Positions 36,468 through 46,381 of a stretch of DNA of 64,000 bases are shown one piece after another (positions within the stretch are counted from its first letter, which is position 1; each line of letters starts with the position of its first letter). The translations under genes were made by a program, and so were the position numbers. The notes below the pieces were generated by a model, which was not told where the DNA came from, did not search any database, and was given only the letters and a program-made list of their open reading frames with translations. This stretch comes from Bdellovibrionales bacterium. Its GTDB lineage: Bacteria; Myxococcota; XYA12-FULL-58-9; SYDY01. The stretch is taken from assembly GCA_005801425.1 (NCBI GenBank), contig SYDY01000063.1, positions 7,683 to 71,682 on the forward strand, written 5' to 3'.

Positions 36468-37489
36468 CACGATCATCGGTTGGCATACTTTGTCTTGTCC
36501 TCATGCAAACTGCGTGCTTGGCCAACAATGGCATCAGCATTGAAATGACCCGTCTTGTCTCGCCAACCAATACATGTACATTTGAAGTATCCAACACATC
36601 GCTACCCTCACTGACTTACGATCCCGCATTTGCATTGCGTGCCAAGCGGGCATTGATGGTGCCCATCGCCACCATTAACAATTTATCAACGAACACCTCA
36701 GATCCTATTCGTAATCCGGCAGGGCAAAATGTTCGTCCCAAAACCCACGATGTGACCATTTCAGGCGCAAGAGTTTGCTTTTACCGTCAATTGGCACCAC
36801 CAAGCCCTGCCGATGGTGCTCAAATCCAATGCAGTGATTTACCCCCCGGTCAAACGGATGTGGTGCCTGTCTCTGGCTATATTCCAGTCAGCGGATCGTC
36901 GGTGGTGCTGATAGACGGTGTTCTTACGCTTCCCGGCTTGCAAGCGCTGTATGGTGCAGATTTTAAGCCCGATGAGATCCCAATCATTGGCCGTACTGAT
37001 CTTGGATTTTTAACACATTTGAGTTCGGCCCAAGGATCGGCCCGTCATCCTGCTTGGGGAAATTTTCCTGAGAGCGGTGTCGATGTGGTGGTGATACAAG
37101 TTCGTCTTGTGGGGCAAACACAAGGTGATGTTTCAATCGAATCAAGTTGGTTTTCATTTCCCGTGCGCATAGAACCTGGGCTTGTCAATACAGCCTGCAC
37201 TGCTGCATCCTATCGTGCGTGCTCTGCCGATAACGCCTGCACAGGCACCAATGATTTTTGTATTGATCCCTGCAATTCCGCATCAAGCTCAGATCTTTGC
37301 AGCATGGACACAGGAAATTGTATTGTAAGCGGCCTTGCCTGCACACCCAGCCGCTGCAGCGTTTCCACCCAAGTCACCTGCTTGCCCTTTCGCGAAGATC
37401 ATGACGCTTTGACCATTGAGACCACATGTCGGCCCGACAGTGGCCTTGGGACAACGAAGTGTACGGTAGCGCGCGAGGCGTGCAAGTAA
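36464..37489 (+). CDS. Lipoprotein with Cys-rich C-terminus
   Basis: 341 residues. Signal with lipobox LMQTAC (Cys about 18). The middle is Thr/Ser/Pro-rich and probably beta. The last about 110 residues hold around 18 Cys in short spacings (CTAASYRACSADNACTGTND, then CIDPCNS), resembling the Cys-rich modules of myxobacterial surface proteins. ATG overlaps the aroKB stop (ATGA). Family unknown. Confidence 0.7.
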   Translation: MTRSSVGILCLVLMQTACLANNGISIEMTRLVSPTNTCTFEVSNTSLPSLTYDPAFALRAKRALMVPIATINNLSTNTSDPIRNPAGQNVRPKTHDVTISGARVCFYRQLAPPSPADGAQIQCSDLPPGQTDVVPVSGYIPVSGSSVVLIDGVLTLPGLQALYGADFKPDEIPIIGRTDLGFLTHLSSAQGSARHPAWGNFPESGVDVVVIQVRLVGQTQGDVSIESSWFSFPVRIEPGLVNTACTAASYRACSADNACTGTNDFCIDPCNSASSSDLCSMDTGNCIVSGLACTPSRCSVSTQVTCLPFREDHDALTIETTCRPDSGLGTTKCTVAREACK

Positions 37490-37555
37490 GGAACGATTTA
37501 TTATCAGGGAGTTCCTAAACTTGACGCCCCCTGCCCAAACGCATAGCCCCCACAT

Positions 37556-38107
37556 ATGACAGCAGTACTCTGGGAAACCGCAACCATGGCGGATCTTCTG
37601 GCACAGCAAGGACAGGTAGATCAGGCTCGGGCCATTTATCAGCGTTTGTTGGATCGCAATGCGAACGATCTGCGTGCAGCACAAGGGTTGCGTAAGCTTG
37701 ATGAAGCCTTGCATGGCGATACGCGCTTGCAATCTATCAAAGCCGCGTTGCTCTCAGTGCTTTCCCATATAGGCGGTGAAGCAGCTGCGTTGTTTTTTGG
37801 CCATGATGGGACGTTGATCGCATTATCCTGCCGTGATGCACCCTCTGAGCGCACTGAAAAGCTATTGCGTGCTGCTGTGCGTGGTACGGCATGGCATGGG
37901 TTATTGGCCGAAGACATGGGCGTTATACCAGGGCCTATGTCCCTTGAGACACGTACACCACCTGGAACCATCGTACTCTGGCCGATGGATCAGGCGGGGA
38001 TTTTGGCGATATGGTGCAATCCCCACGAACCCCAGGGTAAAGTGCGTTACGCATGCCGTGTAGAACAACATCAGTGGCTTGCGTTAAAAACGGAGATCTC
38101 CCCATGA
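37556..38107 (+). CDS. Unknown protein with TPR-like N-terminus
   Basis: 183 residues. One tetratricopeptide-like unit at the N-terminus ([21 protein letters not shown]), then an alpha/beta domain from about residue 60 ([18 protein letters not shown]), which could be a Roadblock/LC7-like fold; that is a guess. No membrane segment. Ends in an ATGA overlap with aroQ. Confidence 0.65.
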   Translation: MTAVLWETATMADLLAQQGQVDQARAIYQRLLDRNANDLRAAQGLRKLDEALHGDTRLQSIKAALLSVLSHIGGEAAALFFGHDGTLIALSCRDAPSERTEKLLRAAVRGTAWHGLLAEDMGVIPGPMSLETRTPPGTIVLWPMDQAGILAIWCNPHEPQGKVRYACRVEQHQWLALKTEISP

Positions 38108-38532
38108 CACCCATGATCGATATTTTGCATGGACCCAATCTCAATATGCTGGGTACCCGGCAACCCGAAGTATATGGCCACGATACCCTTGAAGATATCA
38201 ACGAGCAGTTGATTGCCCTTGGCAGCGAATTGGGTGCAGTGGTCCGCTGTTTTCAAAGCAATCACGAGGGTCACTTGATCGACAAAATCCAACAACTGCG
38301 GGGTGCCAGCGACGGTATTGTGATCAATGCTGCGGCATTAACCCACATCTCGATCGGCATTCGAGATGCATTGTTGGCTGCCGAAGTGCCTTTTGTGGAG
38401 GTTCACCTATCCAACGTCTATGCAAGAGAACCCTTTCGGCACCATTCCTATTTGTCGGATATCGCCATGGGCGTTATTTCTGGCTTTGGCCCGACTTCAT
38501 ATGAGCTAGCCCTTCGGGCGCTTTTGGGCTAA
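38104..38532 (+). CDS. aroQ: Type II 3-dehydroquinate dehydratase
   Basis: 142 residues, normal for AroQ; acts between the AroB and AroE steps. Catalytic loop [18 protein letters not shown] (Arg and Tyr), [26 protein letters not shown] and the substrate His in [14 protein letters not shown] 38104 overlaps the previous stop. With aroKB 1.6 kb upstream, three shikimate activities lie in this region. Confidence 0.97.
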   Translation: MTPMIDILHGPNLNMLGTRQPEVYGHDTLEDINEQLIALGSELGAVVRCFQSNHEGHLIDKIQQLRGASDGIVINAAALTHISIGIRDALLAAEVPFVEVHLSNVYAREPFRHHSYLSDIAMGVISGFGPTSYELALRALLG

Positions 38533-38543
38533 GAAAAGGCCGT

Positions 38544-39101
38544 ATGTATTCTACCGCTGAATTCCGAAATGGCCTCAAGATCGAATTTGAAGGGGTTCCC
38601 TACGTCATTGTAGAGTTCCAGCACGTCAAGCCCGGCAAGGGTGGTGCCTTCGTTCGTACCAAAATCAAAAACCTGATCACCGGTCGCGTGCTCGATCCGA
38701 CCTTTAAATCGGGTGATAAAGTTGGACGTCCTAATATGGACGAGCTCCAAATGCAGTACCTCTACCATGAGGGTGAGCACTACACCTTCATGGATACGGC
38801 CACTTACGATCAAGTGGTTATTGAACGCGATGCCCTAGGCGACCAAGCCCAATGGTTATCAGAAAGCTGCCCATGTTCCATTTTATTTTGGAACGGCAAA
38901 GCCATCGGCATTCAACTCCCCAATTTTGTGACGCTTAAAATTGTGATGTGTGAGCCTGGTGTGCGCGGCAACACCGCAACAGGGACAATGAAACCTGCGA
39001 CGCTTGAAACCGGCGCCATTGTGAACGTGCCGCTTTTCGTCAATCAAGATGAAAGCATCAAAATAGATACCCGTACCGGCGAGTATGCCGAGCGCGCTTA
39101 G
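38544..39101 (+). CDS. efp: Translation elongation factor P
   Basis: 185 residues, three beta-barrel domains. Relieves stalling at poly-proline, relevant to the Pro-rich proteins nearby (PilQ linker, matrixin). The modified residue is the Lys in KPGKGGAF (about residue 33). C-terminal SIKIDTRTGEYAERA is typical. Starts 11 nt after aroQ, a common gene order. Confidence 0.97.
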   Translation: MYSTAEFRNGLKIEFEGVPYVIVEFQHVKPGKGGAFVRTKIKNLITGRVLDPTFKSGDKVGRPNMDELQMQYLYHEGEHYTFMDTATYDQVVIERDALGDQAQWLSESCPCSILFWNGKAIGIQLPNFVTLKIVMCEPGVRGNTATGTMKPATLETGAIVNVPLFVNQDESIKIDTRTGEYAERA

Positions 39102-39174
39102 ACCCCTACAATTCATCCAAAATATCGCAGAAACAATGCTATCCTGAAGGTGTATAAATCCGACGGGCAGTAGC

Positions 39175-41139
39175 ATGGCATTGGATCGCGATAAAATATG
39201 GGAAGCCGCGCAGGGTTTTATTCAGCGCGGCATGCTCGACAAAGCCGTGCGAGAACTTGAGCGCATTGCCAAGGACGATCCCAACGATATCCGAAGTTTA
39301 TTGAAACTTGCGGAGCTTGAAGGCAAAAAAAGCGACCCATCCAAATCAATCCCGTATTTTCTTAGAGCAGCACAGGTGTATGTGGACCAAGGCTTTGGAT
39401 TAAAAGCGGTGTCCATTTACAAGCAGATCCTTGCCGCAGATCCCAATGCTTTCGATGTCGCAGAAAAACTGGCCGGCCTTTACGAATCGCAGGGACTTTT
39501 GTCCGACGCATGCACACAATACGACGCATTGCTGTCGGCTTTTCACGAACGTGGAAACCAATCCGACATTTTGCGCATTCTTGAAAAACTTGTGGCCATT
39601 GCGCCCGATGAGCCTGATTACCAGCTGCGGCTTGCAACCCGCTATCAGCACAGTAATCAAATCACGCAAGCCAAAGATTCGTTTTTGAAGGCATCACAAC
39701 AGTTGTTTGCAAGAGGTCGAATCGAAGCATTCACCCAAGTTGCTGAAACGACCTTGCGTATTGACCCAAGCCTTGTGGATTTATCCAAGCAACTCGCACA
39801 TATTTACATTCAAAGTCGAAAGTTCAAAGAGGCTTTGATTTGCCTGCGTGCGCCTTTTAGGGCTGAGCCACACGATCCCGAAACATTGCTCATGCTGTCT
39901 GATATTTTCGTAGGTTTAGACAAAAAAGCCAAGGCACTTCTTGTCTTGCATGAGCTTGGCGCAAAGTATCTGCGCGAAGAAAATTTACCAGGCTATCGTG
40001 ATACGCGACGTTTAATAGGACGTATTGAACCGAGTGACCCCGAATTTCAGCAAACTGTCCGTGAATGGGGTTCGGAACTTGAAAGTAATCAAGAGACTGT
40101 TAATTCAAACGATAGAATACAAAATAAGAATTCTTTTTCCGAAGATGACATCGACACATGGATGGCCGAAGCAGAGATTTACGCAAAATATCGTTTGTAT
40201 GACAAAGCAGCGGAAAAACTCGAATACATTGTTTCGGTTCATCCAAGCCATATCCCAGCAATCATTCGTTTAAAAGAAATTTATATTTCACAAGATAACA
40301 CAGAAAAAGCCATTGAGATCTTGTGGCAGCTTGTACAAATTGCGCATCGCTCTGGACGATCCGCCACCACCAAAGACACGTTGCGTGAATTGCTCAGTAT
40401 TCATCCCAGCCATGCGGAAGCAAAAGAGTTACTACAACGCCTGGAGCCTCAAGAACCACTTGTGGAGCCAATGACGGAAATTGATGGCCTCACATTTGAT
40501 ATTGATTTCACGCAAGAACAGGCAGTACAAAGTACAACCACGCCCGTCTTCCAGGCGTTGGAAGAACAGATAGGACCGATCGTCGAGCCTATGCCTGAAG
40601 TGCTTCAATCTACCGCACTTCCCGAAGATCATCCCATGGTTCCTGTGCCTGGCGAACATTTGTTTGATGATGCACGCACACGCCTTGTTGCAAAATTTGG
40701 CGATACAAATCCACTGGTGAATTACCATCTTGGCATCGCTTATTATGGGGTTGGGCAATACGATGCAGCGCTTGAGGCATTGGCTTTGGCCGTTTCCCAT
40801 GCACCGTTAGAATTAAGTGCACGCACGGCACGTGCATTGTGTTTTCTAGCACAATATGATGCACAGAAAGCACTTGAAGAATTATTTGAAGCACTACTCA
40901 TTCCAACAATAAGTGGATTACAAATGCTTGCGCTGCGTTTTGAAATCGCATGCACGTACGAATCGATGAAGCAGTGGGACCTGGCCCATCGGTATTTTGA
41001 TCAAGTGGCACAAGTGCGACCTGAATACCGCGATGTTCAAAATCGTTTGGAAAAAAGCCAAGCCCTGCGCTATGGCGTCGACGTGAATATGCCCCAAGGC
41101 GAGCAAGCACACGTCAGTGCGCGAATTGTGTATTTGTAA
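39175..41139 (+). CDS. Large TPR-repeat protein
   Basis: 654 residues, no signal. Many tetratricopeptide units, e.g. AQGFIQRGMLDKAVRELERI (residues about 13-32), IYKQILAADPNAFDVAEKLA, AEIYAKYRLYDKAAEKLEYI and, after an acidic Pro/Glu-rich spacer at about 430-500, LGIAYYGVGQYDAALEALAL. A scaffold by inference; similar long TPR proteins occur beside pil genes in deltaproteobacteria. Its stop abuts the convergent acyl-CoA dehydrogenase stop with no gap. Confidence 0.8.
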   Translation: MALDRDKIWEAAQGFIQRGMLDKAVRELERIAKDDPNDIRSLLKLAELEGKKSDPSKSIPYFLRAAQVYVDQGFGLKAVSIYKQILAADPNAFDVAEKLAGLYESQGLLSDACTQYDALLSAFHERGNQSDILRILEKLVAIAPDEPDYQLRLATRYQHSNQITQAKDSFLKASQQLFARGRIEAFTQVAETTLRIDPSLVDLSKQLAHIYIQSRKFKEALICLRAPFRAEPHDPETLLMLSDIFVGLDKKAKALLVLHELGAKYLREENLPGYRDTRRLIGRIEPSDPEFQQTVREWGSELESNQETVNSNDRIQNKNSFSEDDIDTWMAEAEIYAKYRLYDKAAEKLEYIVSVHPSHIPAIIRLKEIYISQDNTEKAIEILWQLVQIAHRSGRSATTKDTLRELLSIHPSHAEAKELLQRLEPQEPLVEPMTEIDGLTFDIDFTQEQAVQSTTTPVFQALEEQIGPIVEPMPEVLQSTALPEDHPMVPVPGEHLFDDARTRLVAKFGDTNPLVNYHLGIAYYGVGQYDAALEALALAVSHAPLELSARTARALCFLAQYDAQKALEELFEALLIPTISGLQMLALRFEIACTYESMKQWDLAHRYFDQVAQVRPEYRDVQNRLEKSQALRYGVDVNMPQGEQAHVSARIVYL

Positions 41140-42327
41140 TTATTGCAATTCAATATTCGGCATCAGCGGCTTAGTCGCCAATGTTTTAAGCACAAAATTA
41201 CTGCCTTCGCCCACACGGCATACAAACAAATCCCGATGATGCTGAATCAGTCCGAATTCATCGAGACAAGCAACACCACCACAAATTTCCATGGCCAGGG
41301 TAAGCAGATCAGAGGCGCGCCGTGTGCATTCGATCTTTATTTTTGCTGCGAGTTCACGGGGCATTGTTCCAGCCTCATACAATGCAAGACCATGCCAAAG
41401 CCATGCAAGGCCTTGGTGGAGTGCAATATCCATATCAAGGATCACATCCTGTACACGCTGAAAACGTCCAATGGGCTTGTCTGAAAATTGGGTGCGTTCT
41501 TGGGCATAATTGCGACAAAGATCAAGCGCACGCGCAAGCGACGACAATGCCAATGCAGCAATCAGCAAACGGCCGCCGTTGAGTGTATTAAGCATCACAC
41601 GAAAACCTTGATTCACTTCACCCAACACGGCGTCTTCACCCACAACAACACCGTCAAAACGAATGCTTCCTGTGGATGAAAGAGGCCATACCTGTTTGCC
41701 GCCCATTTCTTGTACAGTCACCGCAGAATGTTGGGTAGGAACAATGAAACATGTTGTACGTTGTCCGTTGGCACCTTGCGGATTTGTTAACGCATGAACC
41801 ACCACATGACTTGCCCAATGGGCATTGGTGGACCAACATTTTTCGCCGGTAATTTTCCAACCTTCGGCAACACGTTCTGCTTTGACTTCTGGATTGCCAG
41901 CATCCGATCCACGTCCTGGTTCCGATAATCCAAAAGCAAACATACGCTTTCCAGCTGCTAAATCAGGCAAATGTGCTTTTTTTTGTGCGCTGGTTCCTGC
42001 AATTTGTACAGGCTTGGTACCGAGACTGCTTGCAGCCCCTGTGGTGATGGCCACACTCTGGCTGTAATAACCCAGTGCAAGTCCGGCCAAAACCAATTCG
42101 GTGATTGATCCACCTTGTCCGCCGTATTCTTCAGAAACAGTCAACCCAAACAAACCCAGATGCGCCATTTTCGCAATGACAGCATCAGGCAAAAGCTTGT
42201 GTGCACGCTCCCAGGCCACCACATGCGGTGCAATTTCCCGATCGGCGAATTGGCACAAGGTTTTGTAAAAAGCGAAACGATCGGGGTCAACGAGATGAGC
42301 AAGATGCTGATCGATGTAACGTTCCAC
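41140..42327 (-). CDS. Acyl-CoA dehydrogenase family protein
   Basis: 395-residue FAD enzyme oxidising an acyl-CoA to the 2-enoyl form. Family signatures are FGLSEPGRGSDAGNPEVKAE and, at the C-terminus, AMEICGGVACLDEFGLIQHHRDL. The C-terminal region reads CRVGEGSNFVLK where most relatives have Y-E-G-T; the Glu is kept in a changed context, so substrate range may differ. Followed on the plus strand by the TPR gene, stop to stop. Confidence 0.9.
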   Translation of the reverse strand: MERYIDQHLAHLVDPDRFAFYKTLCQFADREIAPHVVAWERAHKLLPDAVIAKMAHLGLFGLTVSEEYGGQGGSITELVLAGLALGYYSQSVAITTGAASSLGTKPVQIAGTSAQKKAHLPDLAAGKRMFAFGLSEPGRGSDAGNPEVKAERVAEGWKITGEKCWSTNAHWASHVVVHALTNPQGANGQRTTCFIVPTQHSAVTVQEMGGKQVWPLSSTGSIRFDGVVVGEDAVLGEVNQGFRVMLNTLNGGRLLIAALALSSLARALDLCRNYAQERTQFSDKPIGRFQRVQDVILDMDIALHQGLAWLWHGLALYEAGTMPRELAAKIKIECTRRASDLLTLAMEICGGVACLDEFGLIQHHRDLFVCRVGEGSNFVLKTLATKPLMPNIELQ

Positions 42328-42339
42328 GGGTACTCTCCG

Positions 42340-43125
42340 TTAGTGGTGGTGTTCGGGTTCCATGGTATGATCTTCTACATCAATTCCATGGTGGAGATGC
42401 AATGCTGTGCCCACACGGGTCGCAAGGGCGTGGCTTTGCTCGCTACTGTCAAAGGCAAGTCCATTGAGCCATTGCGAATAATTCATACCAATCACAACAC
42501 TGTGATTTTGCCCATCGGCTTGAATATTGATGGGTGCATCAAACGCAAGATCCTGGACATAGCGTGACGCCAATCCCACAGCGGCGATTGTAAAATCACC
42601 TGCTGACGTCGTTCCTTGGAGATACACGCTTTTGCCCACCATATTCACATCGGCAGGAAGATTGCTTGTGTCGAAATCGGCCGGTCCTATGGTGACACGC
42701 AGCGCGCAATAATTGCCAGGAGGGGGTTCAATAGAACCAAGCAAACGTGCGCTTAAATCGGCTGAGAAAATATTTTCAACAGAAGGTTCGCTTATTTTTG
42801 TGGGCGATGCCTCGCTGTGCGCAAACGCGTGCCCAACGAACAAACTCATTGGCAAACGGTGCATAAATTTCTGCCATGCGGTCTGTGGGCATGCCATAAG
42901 TTCCACGGATTCAAATACCGCGTAGGCTTTGGTTAGCGTCACAGAAGTACCGCCCTCTGTTGTGAATGTTCGCGCTTCATTGGCTGCATGCGCAGGATAA
43001 TTGCCCGCAAGATCTTTACTCATGTGATGTGTGCTGTGGACTGCAAATTGTGTGCCTGCATGATCGGAACTGTTGCCAGAGCATGCTGCAAGTACTGCCG
43101 TGAGAGAAATGACGGTCCATCTCAT
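42340..43125 (-). CDS. Lipoprotein with His-rich C-terminus, possible metal binder
   Basis: 261 residues from ATG 43125. Lipobox LAAC (Cys about 14). Many His: near the N-terminus (AVHSTHHMSKD) and at the very end (HLHHGIDVEDH and EPEHHH). The core (SVTLTKAYAVFESVELMACPQ, PPPGNYCALRVTIGPAD) resembles beta-sandwich metal-response lipoproteins of the MbnP/DUF4382 sort, weakly. The following gene is a predicted outer-membrane protein with a CAIC motif, together suggesting copper or similar metal handling; inference only. Confidence 0.6.
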   Translation of the reverse strand: MRWTVISLTAVLAACSGNSSDHAGTQFAVHSTHHMSKDLAGNYPAHAANEARTFTTEGGTSVTLTKAYAVFESVELMACPQTAWQKFMHRLPMSLFVGHAFAHSEASPTKISEPSVENIFSADLSARLLGSIEPPPGNYCALRVTIGPADFDTSNLPADVNMVGKSVYLQGTTSAGDFTIAAVGLASRYVQDLAFDAPINIQADGQNHSVVIGMNYSQWLNGLAFDSSEQSHALATRVGTALHLHHGIDVEDHTMEPEHHH

Positions 43126-43138
43126 GTTGAAAATCCTC

Positions 43139-44029
43139 TTAGAGCGCCCAATCGTAGGCCATCGAAATATGGTACACAACGCTTTCGCTTTGGGTTCCGT
43201 TGTATGCGGACCAAACGGGCGCGCGCACCATAAATCGCACAAAGAAATCCGTGATTGGCATCAATGCGACCCCAGGTCCTAAAAACAACGCAATACCACC
43301 CGAGTTTGGAATATTCCCTGCATAATCAACCGCGGATGTGACATAACGAAAATCTGCACTGGCCTGCAATGCAATCCAAGTCCATGGCTGAAATTGCCCC
43401 ATGGTGGTTGCAAACATACCCAAACCATCACGTTCATCGTATTTTGAATGGACCGGAAAATCAGATCGCAGGGTGGTAAACATCGACAATTTTCCTCGAA
43501 AATAGGCGTACTGCAATCCTAGCGTTGGGGTCCATGTTCCTGTACCGGGTTGGATCTCATGAGGTGCAACATGCCCATTGGGTAATTTCAATTCGGGGCC
43601 CGTGGGGAATCGAAGGCCGCCGGAGAAACTCACGATGTGGCTTGAACTCCGATTATCTTGTTGCCAGAGAACAAACCGTGCCGCGAGCCAGAGATCGCCC
43701 AGGCCTGTGGCGGACTGCGTACGCTCACTTACGGTGGTGAGTTTTTTGTGGACAACGGGCAGCATGAGGGTAAATGCCCAGCGCCTGTGGGGGACGTAGC
43801 TCAAACCCAGATCCGTCCGAATTTCATCAACGCTTTGTCGATCAACCGCATTAACACCTTGGGAATAATTACGAAATTCAACAATGCTTGATGCGCGCAA
43901 TCGGCCTTGAAACAAACGTTCTACGCCGATGGACGTAAGCGTTGGATCACCTGCAGAGCAAATGGCACATGCGAAAACGTCGCGTCCTATGAAAGACGCC
44001 AAAACCCCCAAAAGTAGCCATAAACGCAC
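43139..44029 (-). CDS. Predicted outer-membrane beta-barrel protein with CxxC-type N-terminus
   Basis: 296 residues: signal peptide (LWLLLGVLASFIGRDVFA), then mature CAICSAGDPTLTSIG with two close Cys, then alternating amphipathic strands and an aromatic C-terminus (YHISMAYDWAL) as in outer-membrane barrels. The mature start CAIC-x-GDPTL recurs in my recollection in proteins beside metal-related genes, but I cannot name the family. It is first in a two-gene unit with the His-rich lipoprotein. Confidence 0.6.
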   Translation of the reverse strand: MRLWLLLGVLASFIGRDVFACAICSAGDPTLTSIGVERLFQGRLRASSIVEFRNYSQGVNAVDRQSVDEIRTDLGLSYVPHRRWAFTLMLPVVHKKLTTVSERTQSATGLGDLWLAARFVLWQQDNRSSSHIVSFSGGLRFPTGPELKLPNGHVAPHEIQPGTGTWTPTLGLQYAYFRGKLSMFTTLRSDFPVHSKYDERDGLGMFATTMGQFQPWTWIALQASADFRYVTSAVDYAGNIPNSGGIALFLGPGVALMPITDFFVRFMVRAPVWSAYNGTQSESVVYHISMAYDWAL

Positions 44030-44199
44030 GGGCGGGGTTTATCGTAGGGATTGCGAATCGTCTATCCTATTCTTGGGAAGTTATAGATGAGGCAAGAACG
44101 CGTGGGCATTTTATAGATAAATGCAATAAATGTTTTAGTGTGGCATGGCAAAAACTTTTGTTGCTAGAGTCAATGAAACACCCAACGAAAAGAATAAAT

Positions 44200-45150
44200 A
44201 TGACAAATATTGAAATGCAAAATCTCCGACCCACTTCGCGTGAAGCATCGTTGTATGCCCAGTTTCGTCAACAATTTATAACACACTTCGTAGAAAGTGA
44301 GTCCACGAAGATTTTTGATATATCACCACGTGATGAAAATAGTTTCACCGCGCAGGTGAAGGTTTCTACAATGTTCACTGGGGATTCAGTCATCGTCACA
44401 GGGCCTTACCCCATGTTGCTGCCGGGAACGGATCGGCCTATCCGCGCACCAGGGCTCCAAGAGCGCGAAGACTTTATTGCGGCCTTTCAAGATTTTGCTT
44501 TGTGCAATCGTCGTTTCCAATATCGATGGATTGAGTGGCCTGTGGTTAAACCGAGCGATGGGGCGGTCATTGCAGTTCGCAATGCGGTGTGGGTCTTGTG
44601 GGATCGTACATCAAACCGTGGGTACAGCGCATCACCCGGGTACACATGGGACAGCCAGATCGATTCCTGGGAGCGTGAGGATGGGTGTTGTGGCGTTTCC
44701 GTGCCACAAACACGATGGGTGGAGGATCATGGTTTTCCAGGATCATACGAGTCAAAGATTTTGCAAACAGAAGTGGAACGCGGTGATGTCAAATATGCTT
44801 TGAGCGCGAAGTTGACCGTGGGCCCGCGATTAACTGTCGATATAACGCGAGACATTGGACAAGAACTTTCTAGTGAAGAGCGCAATCCCTCGTGTCTTGA
44901 TTATCTCTGTTGTGGCTTTTTGTTCACGTCTTATAGCAAGAGGATCACGCTCGGCGGTGAGGGCTTGGCGATCGGTGTGGATTCTGGCGTGTTAGACGCT
45001 CCTTATGCAGAGGGCGCTGCCAACCAGCTGTGGATCGGCGAAGCCATCAACATGGCCTATGAACAATACGGAAAAGATCTACCCTATTGGATGCCTGGTG
45101 TTCCGGTCACAGAGGCACAAATCACCCTCCAAACGCGTTCAACCCCGTAA
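44200..45150 (+). CDS. Unknown soluble protein
   Basis: About 316 residues from ATG 44200; ATG 44173 and GTG 44140 are in frame, and none has a convincing Shine-Dalgarno. No signal or membrane segment; Trp-rich middle (FQYRWIEWPVVKPSDGAV, GYTWDSQIDSWEREDGCCG). A Cys-rich patch near the end (NPSCLDYLCCGFLFTSY). No family recognised. The 3' end overlaps the convergent dehydrogenase gene by 29 nt. Confidence 0.6.
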   Translation: MTNIEMQNLRPTSREASLYAQFRQQFITHFVESESTKIFDISPRDENSFTAQVKVSTMFTGDSVIVTGPYPMLLPGTDRPIRAPGLQEREDFIAAFQDFALCNRRFQYRWIEWPVVKPSDGAVIAVRNAVWVLWDRTSNRGYSASPGYTWDSQIDSWEREDGCCGVSVPQTRWVEDHGFPGSYESKILQTEVERGDVKYALSAKLTVGPRLTVDITRDIGQELSSEERNPSCLDYLCCGFLFTSYSKRITLGGEGLAIGVDSGVLDAPYAEGAANQLWIGEAINMAYEQYGKDLPYWMPGVPVTEAQITLQTRSTP

Positions 45151-46303
45151 GTGCACGCCCCACGGCCAGGGTATGGATTTCGTGGGTGCCTTCATAGGTG
45201 TACACGCTTTCAAGATTCATCATGTGGCGGATCACAGGATAGGCATCGGTGATCCCAATGCCACCGAGCATCCCGCGCGCCATGGAGGCGATTTCTCGGG
45301 CTGCGCGCACGTTGTTGCGTTTCATGAGGCTCACTTGGACAGGCGTAATTTTACCGTCGTCTTTGAGACGCCCATAGTGCAAGTTCATCAATTGCCCATG
45401 AACAATCTGATTCGCTATCTCGGTAAGTTGCTGCTGATACAATTGAAATTGCGCAATGGGTTTTCCAAAGGCGATCCGCTGAATACCATAATCCAACACA
45501 GTGTCGAAACAATCCATGGCCGCACCGATCACCCCCCAAGCAATTCCGTAGCGTGCTTGCGTAAGACACGACAACGGGCTTTTGAGTCCACCCGACTGTG
45601 GCAATAAATTTTCTGCAGGAATGCGACATTCATTGAGATGGATTTCACCGGTGGGCGATGCACGCAGTGAAAATTTGCCTTCGATTTCTGGCGTTTCAAA
45701 ACCGGGCGTTCCGCGTTCGACCACAAAGCCACGAATGTGATCATCTTCATTCGTTACTTTGGCCCAAACAACCGCAAGATGGGCCACAGGCGATGAGGTA
45801 ATCCACGCCTTCATGCCATCAAGAACATAATGGGACCCATCTTTGACCGCCGTCGTTTTCATGGCGGAAGGATCAGACCCTGCGCTCGGCTCTGTAAGCC
45901 CAAAGCATCCAATCATACGACCGGATGCAAGTTCAGGCAGCCACTTTTTGCGCTGTATTTCGTTGCCAAAGGCAAGAATGGGATACATGACAAGCGATCC
46001 TTGAACACTGCACATGGATCGCAATCCCGAATCGCCGCGCTCAAGTTCCTGCATCACGAGGCCGTAGCCCACGTTGCTCATGCCTGCACAGCCGTAACCA
46101 TCGATATTGGATCCAAACACGCCAAGCTCTGCAAGTTCAGGGATCACTTCCGCTGGAAATGTTCCTTGGCGATGGGCTTCGGTCAGCAGGGGCAAATAAC
46201 GTGTTTTAACCCACTGCTGCACAGCATCGCGCGCGGCGCGCTCATCGTCATGAAGAAGATGTTCGATATTCAGAAGAGAATCTAGCGAAAGACGATCAGA
46301 CAT
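45122..46303 (-). CDS. Glutaryl-CoA-dehydrogenase-like acyl-CoA dehydrogenase
   Basis: 393 residues. GCFGLTEPSAGSDPSAMKTTA and the catalytic Glu in YEGTHEIH with the following VGRALTGLNAF match the glutaryl-CoA dehydrogenase subgroup, which forms crotonyl-CoA from glutaryl-CoA by oxidation and decarboxylation. ATG 46303 (MSDRLSLD) fits the family start better than upstream codons. The decarboxylating Arg was not verified, so a general short-chain enzyme is possible. Confidence 0.88.
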   Translation of the reverse strand: MSDRLSLDSLLNIEHLLHDDERAARDAVQQWVKTRYLPLLTEAHRQGTFPAEVIPELAELGVFGSNIDGYGCAGMSNVGYGLVMQELERGDSGLRSMCSVQGSLVMYPILAFGNEIQRKKWLPELASGRMIGCFGLTEPSAGSDPSAMKTTAVKDGSHYVLDGMKAWITSSPVAHLAVVWAKVTNEDDHIRGFVVERGTPGFETPEIEGKFSLRASPTGEIHLNECRIPAENLLPQSGGLKSPLSCLTQARYGIAWGVIGAAMDCFDTVLDYGIQRIAFGKPIAQFQLYQQQLTEIANQIVHGQLMNLHYGRLKDDGKITPVQVSLMKRNNVRAAREIASMARGMLGGIGITDAYPVIRHMMNLESVYTYEGTHEIHTLAVGRALTGLNAFGG

Positions 46304-46381
46304 ACGCACGCATCTAATCGGTATGGTGTGGAGAGTACAAGGGCTGTCAATGCATGCGATCCACAAGCATGGCTTCTCATC

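Noticed and set aside
37490-37517. AGGAAC / GTTCCT inverted repeat after the Cys-rich lipoprotein gene
   Set aside because: Six-bp stem with a 16-nt loop and no T run; too weak to call a terminator.
44030-44199. TTATAGAT direct repeats as an operator between divergent genes
   Set aside because: Two 8-bp copies in AT-rich sequence; no symmetry or conserved spacing to a promoter.
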